Of a stretch of 64,000 nucleotides of DNA, positions 1-9,391 are shown piece by piece. The translations under genes and the position numbers were made by a program. Position 1 is the stretch's first letter, and each line of letters starts with the position of its first letter. A model generated the notes under the pieces. The model saw only the letters and a program-made list of their open reading frames with translations. It made no database searches and was not told the DNA's origin. Source of the DNA: UKL13-2 sp038206765 (GTDB taxonomy: Bacteria; Pseudomonadota; Gammaproteobacteria; Burkholderiales; Usitatibacteraceae); the NCBI GenBank assembly GCA_038206765.1, contig JBBRAM010000006.1, forward strand, positions 115,790 to 179,789. Direction: 5' to 3'.

Positions 1-393
1 ACCGTGCCTTGGTACGGTGTTCGCAATTATTTAGCACGCAATTTCATGCGTGACCAAATGAAAATCGGCGATGGCGTTTTGTTTTATCACTCCTCATGCC
101 CGGAACCCGGTGTTGCCGGTCTCGCTCTGGTCGCCAGTGCAGCCTATCCCGACGAAACCCAGTTTCAGCCCAAGAGCAAATACTTCGACCAAAAAGCAAC
201 CCGCGAGACGCCGCGATGGTTTAACGTCGATGTGCAGCTAGTCAAAAAAACGCGGCTCGTTGGTTTGCCGGAATTGCGCGCGCACCCAAAACTCGAAAGT
301 CTGCGAATTTTGCAAAAAGGCAATCGACTTTCAATTACACCAGTCACGCCCGCCGAATGGAAAATTATTTCCAAACTGGCTGAAGAAAAATAG
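1..393 (+). CDS. EVE domain-containing protein, 5' truncated by window edge
   Basis: Partial gene. The reading frame is open from base 1. The visible part begins at the W.GVRNY.ARNFMR core that normally lies about 25 residues inside an EVE (PUA-like fold) protein, so the GTG at 4 is unlikely to be the true start. Further EVE signatures follow: GDGVLFYHS, a PGVAGLA strand, QFxPKSKYFD, and PRWFxVDVQ. EVE proteins are small cytoplasmic domains of about 150 residues thought to bind modified bases or nucleic acid; the single-domain bacterial form has no settled function. The C-terminus (P.TPAEWKII) is complete. The family call is seen in the sequence; the function is not. Confidence 0.9.
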   Translation, partial: TVPWYGVRNYLARNFMRDQMKIGDGVLFYHSSCPEPGVAGLALVASAAYPDETQFQPKSKYFDQKATRETPRWFNVDVQLVKKTRLVGLPELRAHPKLESLRILQKGNRLSITPVTPAEWKIISKLAEEK

Positions 394-457
394 TTCTTCC
401 GCAAATAGCCAACCGAAACTGCACGCCGCCTTTTCTGCCAACTGAATCCAACCTCTG

Positions 458-1327
458 GTGCTTTTCGATCCCATCTATCTTCTGATTTATCTCGCCGTCG
501 GCGTCTTCGTCGGTTTTTTTGCGGGATTATTGGGAATCGGCGGTGGCGCAGTGATGGTGCCAGTTCTGTCAATCATGTTCGTCAAATTTGGCTTCTCGAA
601 CGACCACGTCATTCACATGGCGCTGGCAACCTCACTTGCAACTATTTTGCCCGGCGCGTTTGCCAGCGCAAGAGCGCATCATGCACACGGCGCGGTCAAC
701 TGGCGCGTCGTCAAGCTGATGACTCCCGGCATTTTGGTGGGCACCTTGGCCGGTACGGTGTTCGCCTATTTTTCGAGCACCACGTTTTTAAAATATTTTT
801 TCGTGGTTTTTATTTGCTTCCTCGCAACTCAGCTTATATTTAGCATCCAGTCCGCTACCGTCATGCGCACAGCGGCAAAGGCACCAAAAGAGGGGACCCA
901 AGAAGCAACCCAAGTGCAACTGCCGAAGCGCACTTTGCCCGGCCAAGCAGGACTTTTATTATTCGGCGCGCTGATGGGCTTTGCCTCTAGTTTGGCCGGC
1001 ATCGGCGGCGCGGTTCTAACAATTACATTTTTATCGTGGTGCAATGTGAAAATTCACGAAGCAATCGGCACCTCCTCCGCGGTCGGCTTCCCCATTGCGC
1101 TTGCCGGAACCGTCGGCTACGTTATCACCGGCATGATGGATCACAACTTGCCCCAGTGGAGCGTAGGCTATGTGTATTTGCCCGCTTTCTTCGGGATCGC
1201 CATCACCAGCTTCCTCGTCGCACCGCTCGGCGCAAAAGCCGCACACAGCCTGCCTGTTGCGGCGCTAAAGAAGGTATTTATGGTGTTCTTGATCGGGCTG
1301 GCGATTAAGATGGTGATGTCGGTTTAG
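458..1327 (+). CDS. TSUP (TauE/SafE) family membrane permease
   Basis: Predicted inner-membrane transporter of 289 residues with the TSUP layout: two repeated halves, each opening with a glycine-rich G(L/I)GGG-type motif (GLLGIGGGAVMVPVL near residues 24-38 and SSLAGIGGAVLTI near 177-189). About eight hydrophobic segments are visible. TSUP members export sulfite, sulfoacetate or other organosulfur anions; the substrate cannot be read here. The start is GTG at 458 with a weak ribosome site, chosen because the first membrane helix begins right after it. It follows the EVE gene by 64 bases on the same strand. A sulfur role would fit the sulfurtransferase and persulfide genes nearby, but that link is inference. 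Confidence 0.88.
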   Translation: MLFDPIYLLIYLAVGVFVGFFAGLLGIGGGAVMVPVLSIMFVKFGFSNDHVIHMALATSLATILPGAFASARAHHAHGAVNWRVVKLMTPGILVGTLAGTVFAYFSSTTFLKYFFVVFICFLATQLIFSIQSATVMRTAAKAPKEGTQEATQVQLPKRTLPGQAGLLLFGALMGFASSLAGIGGAVLTITFLSWCNVKIHEAIGTSSAVGFPIALAGTVGYVITGMMDHNLPQWSVGYVYLPAFFGIAITSFLVAPLGAKAAHSLPVAALKKVFMVFLIGLAIKMVMSV

Positions 1328-1483
1328 CGCTGATTTTATATCGTTACGCCGATAGCAATTTTTTAATAAAACAGTCGCCCCATGCGCTTGCCAAACTGGA
1401 TGGCCACGCCTAGACTATGCCCTGTTACAAATCAGTGGCTACCGTGTCACTTTTATTCTGAAAACTTTATCAAAGGATTCAAT

Positions 1484-3502
1484 ATGTTGATGCGACATAA
1501 AATCGCACTGTTTGCGGCTTGCGTCATGGGGCTTGCACAACAACCTGTCATGGCAGCAGAAACAGCGCCGACCTACACGCCGCCGACTCTGGAGGAATAC
1601 TTTAAGCCGCCGCAGCTTACTGGCATAAATATTTCAAAAAATGGCCGATATATGCTCACGACGATGCCCTTAAGAGGCCGCATGAACTTGGCAGTGGTTG
1701 ACTTGGAAACGCGTCAGGCATCGGCATTAACAAGCTATACCGATTTCGACGTATTGAGTCCCATCTGGGTTGGTAACGACAAAATCTTATATGAGTTGGG
1801 CCAAGCTAATTCGCCAACTGGCCCCGGACAGTTTGATGGCGGCGGCCTGTTTGTGATAAATCGCGACGGCAAAGAATTCCGTCGTTTATCCGAAACCGTG
1901 CGCGAGTTCCGCTTGCAAAACAAATATGTATATCGTGGATTGAGTTTTTTCCGAACGATTCCTGGCACTGAAGATGAAATTATCGCCTCTGGTAATATGA
2001 CTTCGGCAGATTCAGAAGATCTGTACCGATTAAACCTCAAGACTGGCAGGTATGTTCTCATCACCCAAGGCCGCCCCGCGGATCGCACTAGCGGATGGAT
2101 GATGGACAGTAAGCTGGTCCCGAGAATCGTTTCCAGCAGTATTAAAGATACGCTGACCACCGTAGTCTATTACCGCAAAGATGATAAATCGCCTTGGTAT
2201 GAACTAGCGCGCTATGACGGGAACAAAGGGGGCACTTTTGTACCACTCGCCTTCGAGAGCGATGAAATCAACTTGCAAGTTGCCTCCAATCAAAACCGCG
2301 ACACCATGGCTGTTTTTCACTATGATCCGATCAATAAAAAAATGGGCGAACTAATTGCTTCGCACCCCCGCTTTGATATGGGCGCTGCCGCCAATGGATC
2401 GGGCGCCCCTGGCGTTATAACTGACCCCAGAACCGATAAAATTTTAGGTTACCGCGTTGCGGCTGATAAGCCTGAAGTCGTTTGGGTTGATGAAAAATAT
2501 GCCACCACCCAACGTAACTTGGACGCAGCTTTGCCAAATAGAATTAACCGGTTTGGTCGCACCCCAGACGGCAAGCGTTTGATTGTCACCTCTTACTCTG
2601 ACACCTCACCGGTTCGTTGGTATCTGCACGACGAAGCGGCTAAAACTCTTGAGCCAATTGGTAGCTCAAGGCCTTGGATGGACGGGAAATTTGTTGAACA
2701 GCGAATCATGAGTTACAAGACGCGGGATGGTCTTGAGATTCCTGGCTATTACTTTCTACCGAAGGACTATAAGCCTGGGACAAAAATTCCGACGATCGTC
2801 CACATTCACGGCGGTCCATTTGCGCGCGCGGATAGCTGGGGTAATGGATTTGGTGTGCGCGAGGGGCAATTATTCGCCTCGCGCGGCTATGCTGTGATTG
2901 TCCCCAACTTCCGCGTCACTCCCGGACTAGGCTCGAAAATCTACTACGCTGGATTTGGCACTGTCGGGCGCGAAATGTCGAACGACCATGAAGATGCCCT
3001 GAAGTGGGGTATTGAGCAAGGGTTTGTTGACCCTAAAAAGGTATGTATATCCGGCGCAAGCTACGGTGGTTATGCTGCATTGCAGGCGCTCATCAACAAC
3101 AACGACATGTGGAAATGCGCTATCGCTGGATTGGCCGTCACTGACTACAAATACCAGCTGACCTCTCGCGACGGTGATTCGGCGGGCAATACGGCTGGGG
3201 TCGACTACTGGAAATCAGTACTTGGCGATAAAGATTTAGACTCCCCGCTGATCAAGAGTATTTCACCCGTCTTCAACGCATCGAAAGTTCGTCGCCCTGT
3301 TTTCTTGTATGCAGGCGAAGATGATATTCGTGTGCCTATTTCGCAAATAAGCTCGATGGCTAAAGAGATGACGCGAGCGGGCAACCCACCGAAGGCTTTT
3401 GTAATCAAGGAAAAAGAAGGCCACGGCTACGGCAAAATGGAAAACAATATTGATCTTTACACGCAGATGTTGGCGTTTTTAAAAGATCAGTTTGGCCAGT
3501 AA
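1484..3502 (+). CDS. S9 family (prolyl oligopeptidase-like) secreted peptidase
   Basis: An exported serine peptidase of 672 residues. The N-terminus is a Sec signal peptide (MLMRHKIALFAACVMGL, cleavage after VMA). A beta-propeller region follows, then an alpha/beta hydrolase domain with GASYGG (Ser526), AGEDDIRVP (Asp614) and EGHGYG (His647) forming the catalytic triad. S9 enzymes of this kind cleave peptides, often after proline or acyl-amino acids, in the periplasm. The frame is open 102 bases upstream, but ATG 1484 is preferred because AAAGGA lies six bases before it and the signal peptide starts there. It converges on a second S9 gene; the two are not close duplicates. Substrate unknown. 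Confidence 0.93.
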   Translation: MLMRHKIALFAACVMGLAQQPVMAAETAPTYTPPTLEEYFKPPQLTGINISKNGRYMLTTMPLRGRMNLAVVDLETRQASALTSYTDFDVLSPIWVGNDKILYELGQANSPTGPGQFDGGGLFVINRDGKEFRRLSETVREFRLQNKYVYRGLSFFRTIPGTEDEIIASGNMTSADSEDLYRLNLKTGRYVLITQGRPADRTSGWMMDSKLVPRIVSSSIKDTLTTVVYYRKDDKSPWYELARYDGNKGGTFVPLAFESDEINLQVASNQNRDTMAVFHYDPINKKMGELIASHPRFDMGAAANGSGAPGVITDPRTDKILGYRVAADKPEVVWVDEKYATTQRNLDAALPNRINRFGRTPDGKRLIVTSYSDTSPVRWYLHDEAAKTLEPIGSSRPWMDGKFVEQRIMSYKTRDGLEIPGYYFLPKDYKPGTKIPTIVHIHGGPFARADSWGNGFGVREGQLFASRGYAVIVPNFRVTPGLGSKIYYAGFGTVGREMSNDHEDALKWGIEQGFVDPKKVCISGASYGGYAALQALINNNDMWKCAIAGLAVTDYKYQLTSRDGDSAGNTAGVDYWKSVLGDKDLDSPLIKSISPVFNASKVRRPVFLYAGEDDIRVPISQISSMAKEMTRAGNPPKAFVIKEKEGHGYGKMENNIDLYTQMLAFLKDQFGQ

Positions 3503-3522
3503 ATGGTTCGCAATTGAATAAT

Positions 3523-3551
3523 AAAAAACCCGCTCTTTTAGCGGGTTTTTT
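3523..3551. terminator. Bidirectional rho-independent terminator
   Basis: A perfect 12-bp stem, AAAAAACCCGCT paired with AGCGGGTTTTTT around a CTTTT loop. The A-run on one side and T-run on the other make it work for both strands. It lies between the stop codons of the two convergent S9 peptidase genes. Confidence 0.93.
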
Positions 3552-3579
3552 ATTGGCCATGTTGGGTGACTGCTCAATC

Positions 3580-5661
3580 TCACTTCAACAACACCGTCTC
3601 CATAAACTGAATCTGCGCATAAAACAAATAATCCTGATTCGACTTCTTTGCGAACCCGTGTCCCTCGTCGTTGGCCATCAAAAACCATACTGGCACGTGT
3701 TGCTTTTTAACTTTGTCAACAATTTGCAGCGCCTCGGTATACGGTACGCGCGGATCGTTTTTGCCTTGCACTACAAATAGCGGCTTCTTAATTTTTTCAG
3801 CGTTGGTGAGCGGTGAAATAGCCTCTAAAAATTTACGCATTTCCGGAATGCGTTCATCGCCGTATTCAACACGGCGCAGATCGCGGCGATAGCTCTCGGT
3901 GTTGGTCAGGAACGTGACGAAGTTGGAGATGCCGACAATATCAATCGAGCCGACGATTTGATCCGCATAGTTAGTTGAAACAGCCAATGTCATATAGCCG
4001 CCATAACTGCCACCGATGACCAACACTTTGCTGGCATCCAGATCGGGCTGTGCCTTGATCCATTCAAACAACGCGCCGATATCCTTGACGGAATCTTCGC
4101 GCTTCATGCCGTTGTCCATGGCGAGAAATGTTTTGCCAAATCCCGTCGAGCCGCGCACATTCGGGTAAATAATGGCCAAGCCCATTTCATTGACCATGAA
4201 GTTATTGCGGGCAATAAATCCGGGGCGTGCTTGGCCCTCTGGTCCGCCATGAATATTGATAATCACGGGGCGCTTGCCGGCAAATTTTTTCGCATCGGGT
4301 TGATACAAAAATCCTGAGATCGTTAAGCCGTCGAACGATTTCCAACGCACCAATTTTGGATCAACAAAATCAAGCGGGTTTAAGCCCGGCATCGCGCCAT
4401 TGGTCCAGCGCGTCATTTTTACGGTGCCTAGATTGAATGTATAAACCTCGCCAGGCGAGCGGGCAGATGCCAAATTAAATGCCAACTGCGGCGGCTCTTT
4501 GCCTGAGGGTGAGTCATTTTTTTCTTCTTTTTCCTCACTATCGCTGTCCTCATTACCGCCTGATTTCCACCGCAATCCAGAAATTTCTCCGGCTAACAAT
4601 GCCGGGCGTGGCAGTTCTTTTCCAGTCGCCAAATCGAGAAAGCGCAGGACCGATGAGCCGTCTTCATTGGTGGTGAAAGCGATACGATTGGCATGGTTAG
4701 ATATCGCAAATTCATCCACGTCGTACTTCAAATCGGTGGTCAACGGCGTTTCTTTACCGGTCGTCAAATCAATCGTGACCAAACGGCTGAATTCACTATC
4801 GCGATCCGATGTGGTGTAAATGCGCTTGCCGTCGCGGGCAAAGCGGGCGCTGCCGTAAGCGACGGTCGTTTCGCCGGCTTTGGTTTCCGCAGTAATTCGG
4901 GTTTTTTTGCCGGTCGCGATATTCATCATCCACAAATGAGATTCATTGGCCGAAACATATTCCAAGTACGCAAGATTTTTGTCATCACGGCTGAAGCGAA
5001 AATTGGAAACGCGTCCGCCTTCAAACGTAGCAACCACTTTTGCGGCTTCAGGCTTCATCGGATCAAGAAGGTAAAGCTTGGTGGTGGCAACGCGTTCGGC
5101 GCCGGTCGCCTTACCGGCACGACTATTTTTATCGACGGTGACGGTGGTAAATACAATCCGATCGCCTGCCCGGTTCCATGATGGCGCAGCGGCGCGTTCA
5201 CCTTCTGGTGAGATGGCGGTTACTTTTTTGCTGGCGTCGTTGCCTGCGTTATTCAAATCCAAACGGTAGATGCGGAAAACCTCGTCGCCACCGCTGGCTT
5301 TTTCAAACAACAAATAGTCGCCCTTTTTGGGCTGGAATGTTCCCCCCGTTACCGCGTCGGGAAAATCAGTTAGCGGTTCTGGCTTGGCACCCGGCGATTT
5401 TACCAACTGCAATTGCGCGACATTGCCCAAACGACTGCGAATAAGCACGCTGCCGTCCTTCGGATGCCATGCCACCACCGCTGAGGCCTTGAACTCGGTA
5501 TAAGCCGCCACCTTTTTAGCAAGGTCTGATGGAATTGACGGGATACCCTCGATCACCAAATTGCTGGCAGGCGTTAGGAATTCGGCGTGCGCGGCAGAAA
5601 CAAGCGCCAGGGCCGTACTGAGTGCTGCAAAAGCGGCTGCTATTTTTTGAACATTTTTCAT
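3580..5661 (-). CDS. S9 family (prolyl oligopeptidase-like) secreted peptidase
   Basis: A second exported S9 peptidase, 693 residues. The signal peptide is MKNVQKIAAAFAALSTALAL with an AHA cleavage site. The propeller region (about 50-420) carries repeated WD/TolB-like strands and one charged insert rich in Asp, Glu and Lys (DSDSEEKEEKNDS near 375-388). The catalytic domain has GGSYGGYM (Ser552), GKNDPRVP (Asp636) and DEGHGF (His668), the layout of dipeptidyl-peptidase and acylaminoacyl-peptidase-like S9 enzymes. ATG 5661 has AGGAG directly upstream. It differs clearly from the convergent S9 gene in sequence and active-site context. Substrate unknown. Confidence 0.93.
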   Translation of the reverse strand: MKNVQKIAAAFAALSTALALVSAAHAEFLTPASNLVIEGIPSIPSDLAKKVAAYTEFKASAVVAWHPKDGSVLIRSRLGNVAQLQLVKSPGAKPEPLTDFPDAVTGGTFQPKKGDYLLFEKASGGDEVFRIYRLDLNNAGNDASKKVTAISPEGERAAAPSWNRAGDRIVFTTVTVDKNSRAGKATGAERVATTKLYLLDPMKPEAAKVVATFEGGRVSNFRFSRDDKNLAYLEYVSANESHLWMMNIATGKKTRITAETKAGETTVAYGSARFARDGKRIYTTSDRDSEFSRLVTIDLTTGKETPLTTDLKYDVDEFAISNHANRIAFTTNEDGSSVLRFLDLATGKELPRPALLAGEISGLRWKSGGNEDSDSEEKEEKNDSPSGKEPPQLAFNLASARSPGEVYTFNLGTVKMTRWTNGAMPGLNPLDFVDPKLVRWKSFDGLTISGFLYQPDAKKFAGKRPVIINIHGGPEGQARPGFIARNNFMVNEMGLAIIYPNVRGSTGFGKTFLAMDNGMKREDSVKDIGALFEWIKAQPDLDASKVLVIGGSYGGYMTLAVSTNYADQIVGSIDIVGISNFVTFLTNTESYRRDLRRVEYGDERIPEMRKFLEAISPLTNAEKIKKPLFVVQGKNDPRVPYTEALQIVDKVKKQHVPVWFLMANDEGHGFAKKSNQDYLFYAQIQFMETVLLK

Positions 5662-5717
5662 CGGTTCTCCTCGTGGTTTATCAATACAAATAACACTCGA
5701 TCGTTTACAAAAACTGG

Positions 5718-6590
5718 CTATCGCGCAGCACCTTGGCGTTGCCCCTTGGCTACTGGTCGCGTTGGATCACTCACCCACTCACTCCACGAGCCAGCAAAGA
5801 GTTTTGAGCCGCTAAGTCCTGCATATTCCATCGCAAACAAATTTGCACAGGCAGTCACGCCAGAGCCACATTGGTGAACAAATTGAGTGGGTGGGTTGGA
5901 AGAAAGCGCTGTAAACGCGGCCTTCAATTCATCAACTGAACGCAGCGTTAAATCTGGATTTAAATTATCTTTGAAAAAACGATTGTGTGCGCCCGGAATA
6001 TGCCCTGCAACCGGATCAATCGGTTCTACATCACCGCGATATCGCTCCGCCGCGCGGGCGTCGATTAGGGTCATGGCCGCGTCATCGTTCAATCGTGACT
6101 TCACGTCATCCGCGCTGACCAGCATGAGCGGATCCGCATTGATGTTGGCATAAGCTCGCAACGCCGCAGGCTTGGGCACCGGGACATCTCGTGACAATGC
6201 GTGGCCGTCGGCAATCCATTTTGGCAGCCCGCCGTCGAGCAACACAATATTGGTTAAACCAACCCAACGGGCCAACCACCAGAGCCGCGCTGCGTAAGGG
6301 CCGCCTGCATCATCGTAGGCAACAATCGTTGACGTGTTGGTTACACCGTGCCGCGCCAAAAAAGCGGTAAACGCTGATTGAGATGGCAGCGGATGACGAC
6401 CATTTTTGCCGTTTTTTTCGCCGGATAAATCGATATCGAGGCTGGCAAAATGTGCATTCTGGATATGGCCTTCTCGGTACACGCGCTCGCCCTTGGCCAG
6501 ATCGACTAAATCGTGGCGACAATCAAAGATCACCCAGTTCGGATCGTTGAGATGGAGCGCCAATTCAGCAGTAGAAACGAGCATGTTCAT
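5718..6590 (-). CDS. sseA: 3-mercaptopyruvate sulfurtransferase
   Basis: A two-domain rhodanese of 290 residues. The catalytic loop reads CGSGVTA with Cys241; this is the loop type of mercaptopyruvate sulfurtransferases, whereas thiosulfate rhodaneses have a CRKGxT-like loop. The inactive N-terminal rhodanese domain (DCRHDL, GHIQNAHFASLD) is complete. The enzyme moves sulfur from 3-mercaptopyruvate to a thiol or cyanide, making persulfide. ATG 6590 is followed two codons later by a second ATG, and either could serve. It lies 36 bases downstream of the EamA permease gene on the same strand, probably one transcript. Loop-based assignment is established knowledge of the family. Confidence 0.93.
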   Translation of the reverse strand: MNMLVSTAELALHLNDPNWVIFDCRHDLVDLAKGERVYREGHIQNAHFASLDIDLSGEKNGKNGRHPLPSQSAFTAFLARHGVTNTSTIVAYDDAGGPYAARLWWLARWVGLTNIVLLDGGLPKWIADGHALSRDVPVPKPAALRAYANINADPLMLVSADDVKSRLNDDAAMTLIDARAAERYRGDVEPIDPVAGHIPGAHNRFFKDNLNPDLTLRSVDELKAAFTALSSNPPTQFVHQCGSGVTACANLFAMEYAGLSGSKLFAGSWSEWVSDPTRPVAKGQRQGAAR

Positions 6591-6626
6591 GACCTTGCCT
6601 TGGAGACGTAAAAAAACATTATCCCG

Positions 6627-7508
6627 CTAAACATCCTCAGTGGCGACATACGCCAGCTTTTTATCAGCACGCGAGGCAATCTGCTTTGCCATCGCGCCAC
6701 TCACGACAATAATCACCATGCCAAGCCACGCAATCGGCGGTAAAAACTCATCAAAAAAGATGATGCCCGCAAGGGCTGCAAAGATGACGGTGGAATACGC
6801 GAACGCCCCGACAACGAGCGTATTACCACTGTGATAGGCACGCGTCATGGCGAGCTGCGCGACGGTGGCAGCAAGCCCAAGGCACAGTATTGGCGCGGCG
6901 TTCGAGAGTGTTACCGGGTGAAAACTGTGCGCCGTGAGCGCCTGAAAAATCGCTGAACCGATGCTGCCAATCACCGCGAAATAAAACACTACACGCCATT
7001 CCGGCTCACCGGCTTCGCCTAGTTTTTTAACGTTCACGTAGGCACAAGCCGCAAAAAAACCCGAAGCCAAACCAATAAAGCCAGCGTATGCCTGCTCACC
7101 TTCAAAAGTGGGGCGCAGCAGCAACGCCACGCCTACAAAACCGAGCGCAATCGCGGCGACCAGCGGTGGACGAAATTTTTCTTTCAACAAAATCGTGGAA
7201 AGAATCGTCAAAAAAATCGGCGACGTATAGTTGAGTGTGATTGCGGTCGCGAGTGGCAGCTTTGTCATCGCATAAAAATAGCCGATGAGTGAAATCGTGC
7301 CTGTTACCCCGCGCCAAATATGGCCACGCCAGTGTGGGGTGGCAACCGATTGGCGTTTGAATAATACAAACGCGCCGATCACCAAAAACGCGACGAGCGA
7401 GCGGTAAAACGAGAGTTCACTGCCGCTGAAATACGGCGCCAATAATTTGGCAAACACGCCCATGAGCGCGAACAGCGCACCGGCCACGAGCATCCATGAA
7501 GAAGTCAT
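6627..7508 (-). CDS. EamA/DMT family transporter
   Basis: A 293-residue integral membrane protein with about ten hydrophobic helices in two EamA repeats (residues 5-135 and 150-280). Typical features are the first-helix GALFALMGVFAKLL, the RSLVAF segment and the TLNYTSPIFLTILS helix, together with a second repeat near LVVGAFAYSTVIFAAL. DMT proteins export amino acids, purines or other small metabolites; substrate cannot be inferred. The Rieske gene ends 13 bases upstream and sseA begins 36 bases downstream on the same strand, so the three may be co-transcribed. The C-terminus ends in a soluble charged tail. Confidence 0.9.
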   Translation of the reverse strand: MTSSWMLVAGALFALMGVFAKLLAPYFSGSELSFYRSLVAFLVIGAFVLFKRQSVATPHWRGHIWRGVTGTISLIGYFYAMTKLPLATAITLNYTSPIFLTILSTILLKEKFRPPLVAAIALGFVGVALLLRPTFEGEQAYAGFIGLASGFFAACAYVNVKKLGEAGEPEWRVVFYFAVIGSIGSAIFQALTAHSFHPVTLSNAAPILCLGLAATVAQLAMTRAYHSGNTLVVGAFAYSTVIFAALAGIIFFDEFLPPIAWLGMVIIVVSGAMAKQIASRADKKLAYVATEDV

Positions 7509-7521
7509 GCCGGGCTACAAC

Positions 7522-8718
7522 TCATCGAATCATCGGGCCTTTTGAGCGCATTGAATGCTCAATGCCAACCGAGCCGTCGACGCCAGTAACGCGATCGACG
7601 CCAGCAATGCCGTCAATGCCATCCATCTCGCGCCGGATAAACTCATGAAAATGCACCAATCCATCTTCCATCGGGCTTTGATACGGCCCTTGCTCGTCGC
7701 GACCTTCACGCCACAACAACTTGCGGCCGTCGTTCATGCGCTGGCAAATTTCCTCGTCTTCGACTGCCGTTTCGTCATACGCTTTTTGATTTGAAATGAT
7801 GAATTCGGGCTCGAAATGTTGGATTTCGTCCGGATAATAAAATTCGACAATATTGGTACAAGCCTCGGGGCCGCGCGGCACTATCGTTGAAATCACCAAG
7901 ACGTGTGGATACCACTCGACCATGATATTCGGGTAGTAAGTCAGCCAAATCGCGCCCTGTTTTGGCACTTCGCCACCGCGAAAATTCAACACTGATTCAT
8001 GCCACGCTTTGTAAACCGCCGAGCCGGGTTTTTGCAGCCCCTTGTGCACACCGACGGTTTGCACGCTGTACCAATCGCCAAATTCCCATTCAAGATTTTC
8101 GCAATCGACAAACTGCCCCAACCCGGGATGAAACGGCCCGACGTGGTAATCCTCCAGATAGACCTCAATAAAGGTTTTCCAGTTGAAGTTGTATTCGGTA
8201 ACTTCGACTTTATTTAGCGCGTAATGTGAAAAGTCCAAGTCTTTGGCACAACCGAGTTTCGCCAAATCACCAGCGATATCCCGTTGGCCTTGGAACAACA
8301 TGCCATTCCATTGTTGCAATTTTTTTTGCGGTAAATTGAGGCACGGCTGCTCGGCGAAATGCGGCGCACCCAGCAATTGGCCTGCGCCATCGTATGTCCA
8401 GCGGTGTAGCGGGCAAACGATATTTCCGCTCGGAAGCGTGCCAGAGCCTCTAAGCATCACTGCTTGGCGGTGGCGGCAGACATTCGAGACGAGATCGATT
8501 CCTGATGGATTATTGACGAGCGACCAAGCGCCGTCGGTCATTTCCAGCACGCGGTAATCATTCTGATTCGGCACCATCAACGAATGGCCGACGTAGCCGG
8601 GCCCGCGCTTGAAGAAAACTTCAAGCTCGCGTTGGAAAATGGCGTTATCAAAGTACCAGCTCACGGGGGGCTGGGTTGCGACGGGTTGGAGTTCCCGAGG
8701 CCCTAGCAGTTTGGACAT
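7522..8718 (-). CDS. Rieske 2Fe-2S aromatic ring-hydroxylating oxygenase, alpha subunit type
   Basis: A 398-residue oxygenase. The Rieske cluster ligands are Cys81-x-His83 and Cys102-x-x-His105 (VCRHR, CPLHRW). The mononuclear iron site follows with ExYLEDYHVGPFHPG (His192, His197). This is the alpha-subunit fold of terminal oxygenases that hydroxylate aromatic or quaternary-amine substrates with electrons from a reductase; no beta subunit or reductase lies next to it. The frame is open 50 codons further upstream, but ATG 8718 has GGAGG 8 bases before it and starts the conserved N-terminus. The C-terminus carries a run of degenerate Gly-Val/Ile-Asp repeats (bases about 7551-7630). Substrate unknown. 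Confidence 0.9.
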   Translation of the reverse strand: MSKLLGPRELQPVATQPPVSWYFDNAIFQRELEVFFKRGPGYVGHSLMVPNQNDYRVLEMTDGAWSLVNNPSGIDLVSNVCRHRQAVMLRGSGTLPSGNIVCPLHRWTYDGAGQLLGAPHFAEQPCLNLPQKKLQQWNGMLFQGQRDIAGDLAKLGCAKDLDFSHYALNKVEVTEYNFNWKTFIEVYLEDYHVGPFHPGLGQFVDCENLEWEFGDWYSVQTVGVHKGLQKPGSAVYKAWHESVLNFRGGEVPKQGAIWLTYYPNIMVEWYPHVLVISTIVPRGPEACTNIVEFYYPDEIQHFEPEFIISNQKAYDETAVEDEEICQRMNDGRKLLWREGRDEQGPYQSPMEDGLVHFHEFIRREMDGIDGIAGVDRVTGVDGSVGIEHSMRSKGPMIR

Positions 8719-9108
8719 AGTCCTTACCTCCAATTTCCCGACCGTTTTTACGTTGCTAAAAACGCAACAAAACACAAAACGTCGAGACACCAAAGTAAAA
8801 ACAACACCTGGGCGATCGAGAAAACTAGCTTTTAACTCTGCCGTCTCCGTCCCGTAAAAATGTGTCAAATGCGGCTATGTTTTAACGAATCCGTGCACCA
8901 ACTTCATGCTCGTTTTTGTTCCGCATCGACACCCGAAATGGAGCAGGGATTCTGCCCCACGGGGGGTGAAAAGGCAAGGTATTTCACTCATTTTCATCAC
9001 CTTCTTGCCCTACGTCGTCATCCTATGAGCCATGCCGGGCGCATAGACTGAGGGGGCCAGATTACGCTATCATCCCCTATTGCATTTTTGACTGAAAACA
9101 GCCCTCCA
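8719..9108. other. Divergent intergenic region, no gene seen
   Basis: 390 bases between the leftward Rieske gene and rightward xseB. It must hold both promoters. A TATCAT near 9068 could be the xseB -10 box but has no convincing -35 partner. Short open frames here lack homology or ribosome sites. Confidence 0.5.
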
Positions 9109-9348
9109 ATGGCAAAAGCCCCATCTGAGCATAAAGAACCAAAGGAACCCAAGAATTTCGAAGCCGCGATGGCCGAAATGGAAGCGCTCGTCGAAAAAAT
9201 GGAGACTGGAGATTTAGCGCTCGAAGAATCGCTGGCTGCCTACCAACGTGGCGCGGAACTCCTCAAATACTGCGAACGGGTATTGGCCGACGCCCAGCAA
9301 CGCGTTCAAGTTCTTGAGAGCGACGGCTTAAAAGAATTCAAAGCCTAG
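9109..9348 (+). CDS. xseB: Exodeoxyribonuclease VII small subunit
   Basis: A 79-residue protein with the XseB core FEAAMAEMEALVEKMETGDLALEESL and AYQRGAELLKYCxxxLxxAQQRV, two helices that pack against XseA. Exonuclease VII degrades single-stranded DNA to oligonucleotides; XseB gives stability to the large subunit, which is not in this window. ATG 9109 is preferred over an in-frame TTG at 9088; neither has a clear ribosome site. The first 20 residues are a Lys/Glu/Pro-rich tail. ispA starts 43 bases downstream, the usual xseB-ispA-dxs order of proteobacteria. Confidence 0.95.
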   Translation: MAKAPSEHKEPKEPKNFEAAMAEMEALVEKMETGDLALEESLAAYQRGAELLKYCERVLADAQQRVQVLESDGLKEFKA

Positions 9349-9391
9349 CCACACGCTGCGCAAAAGGCAACCAACCCGATGAAACCCCAAC

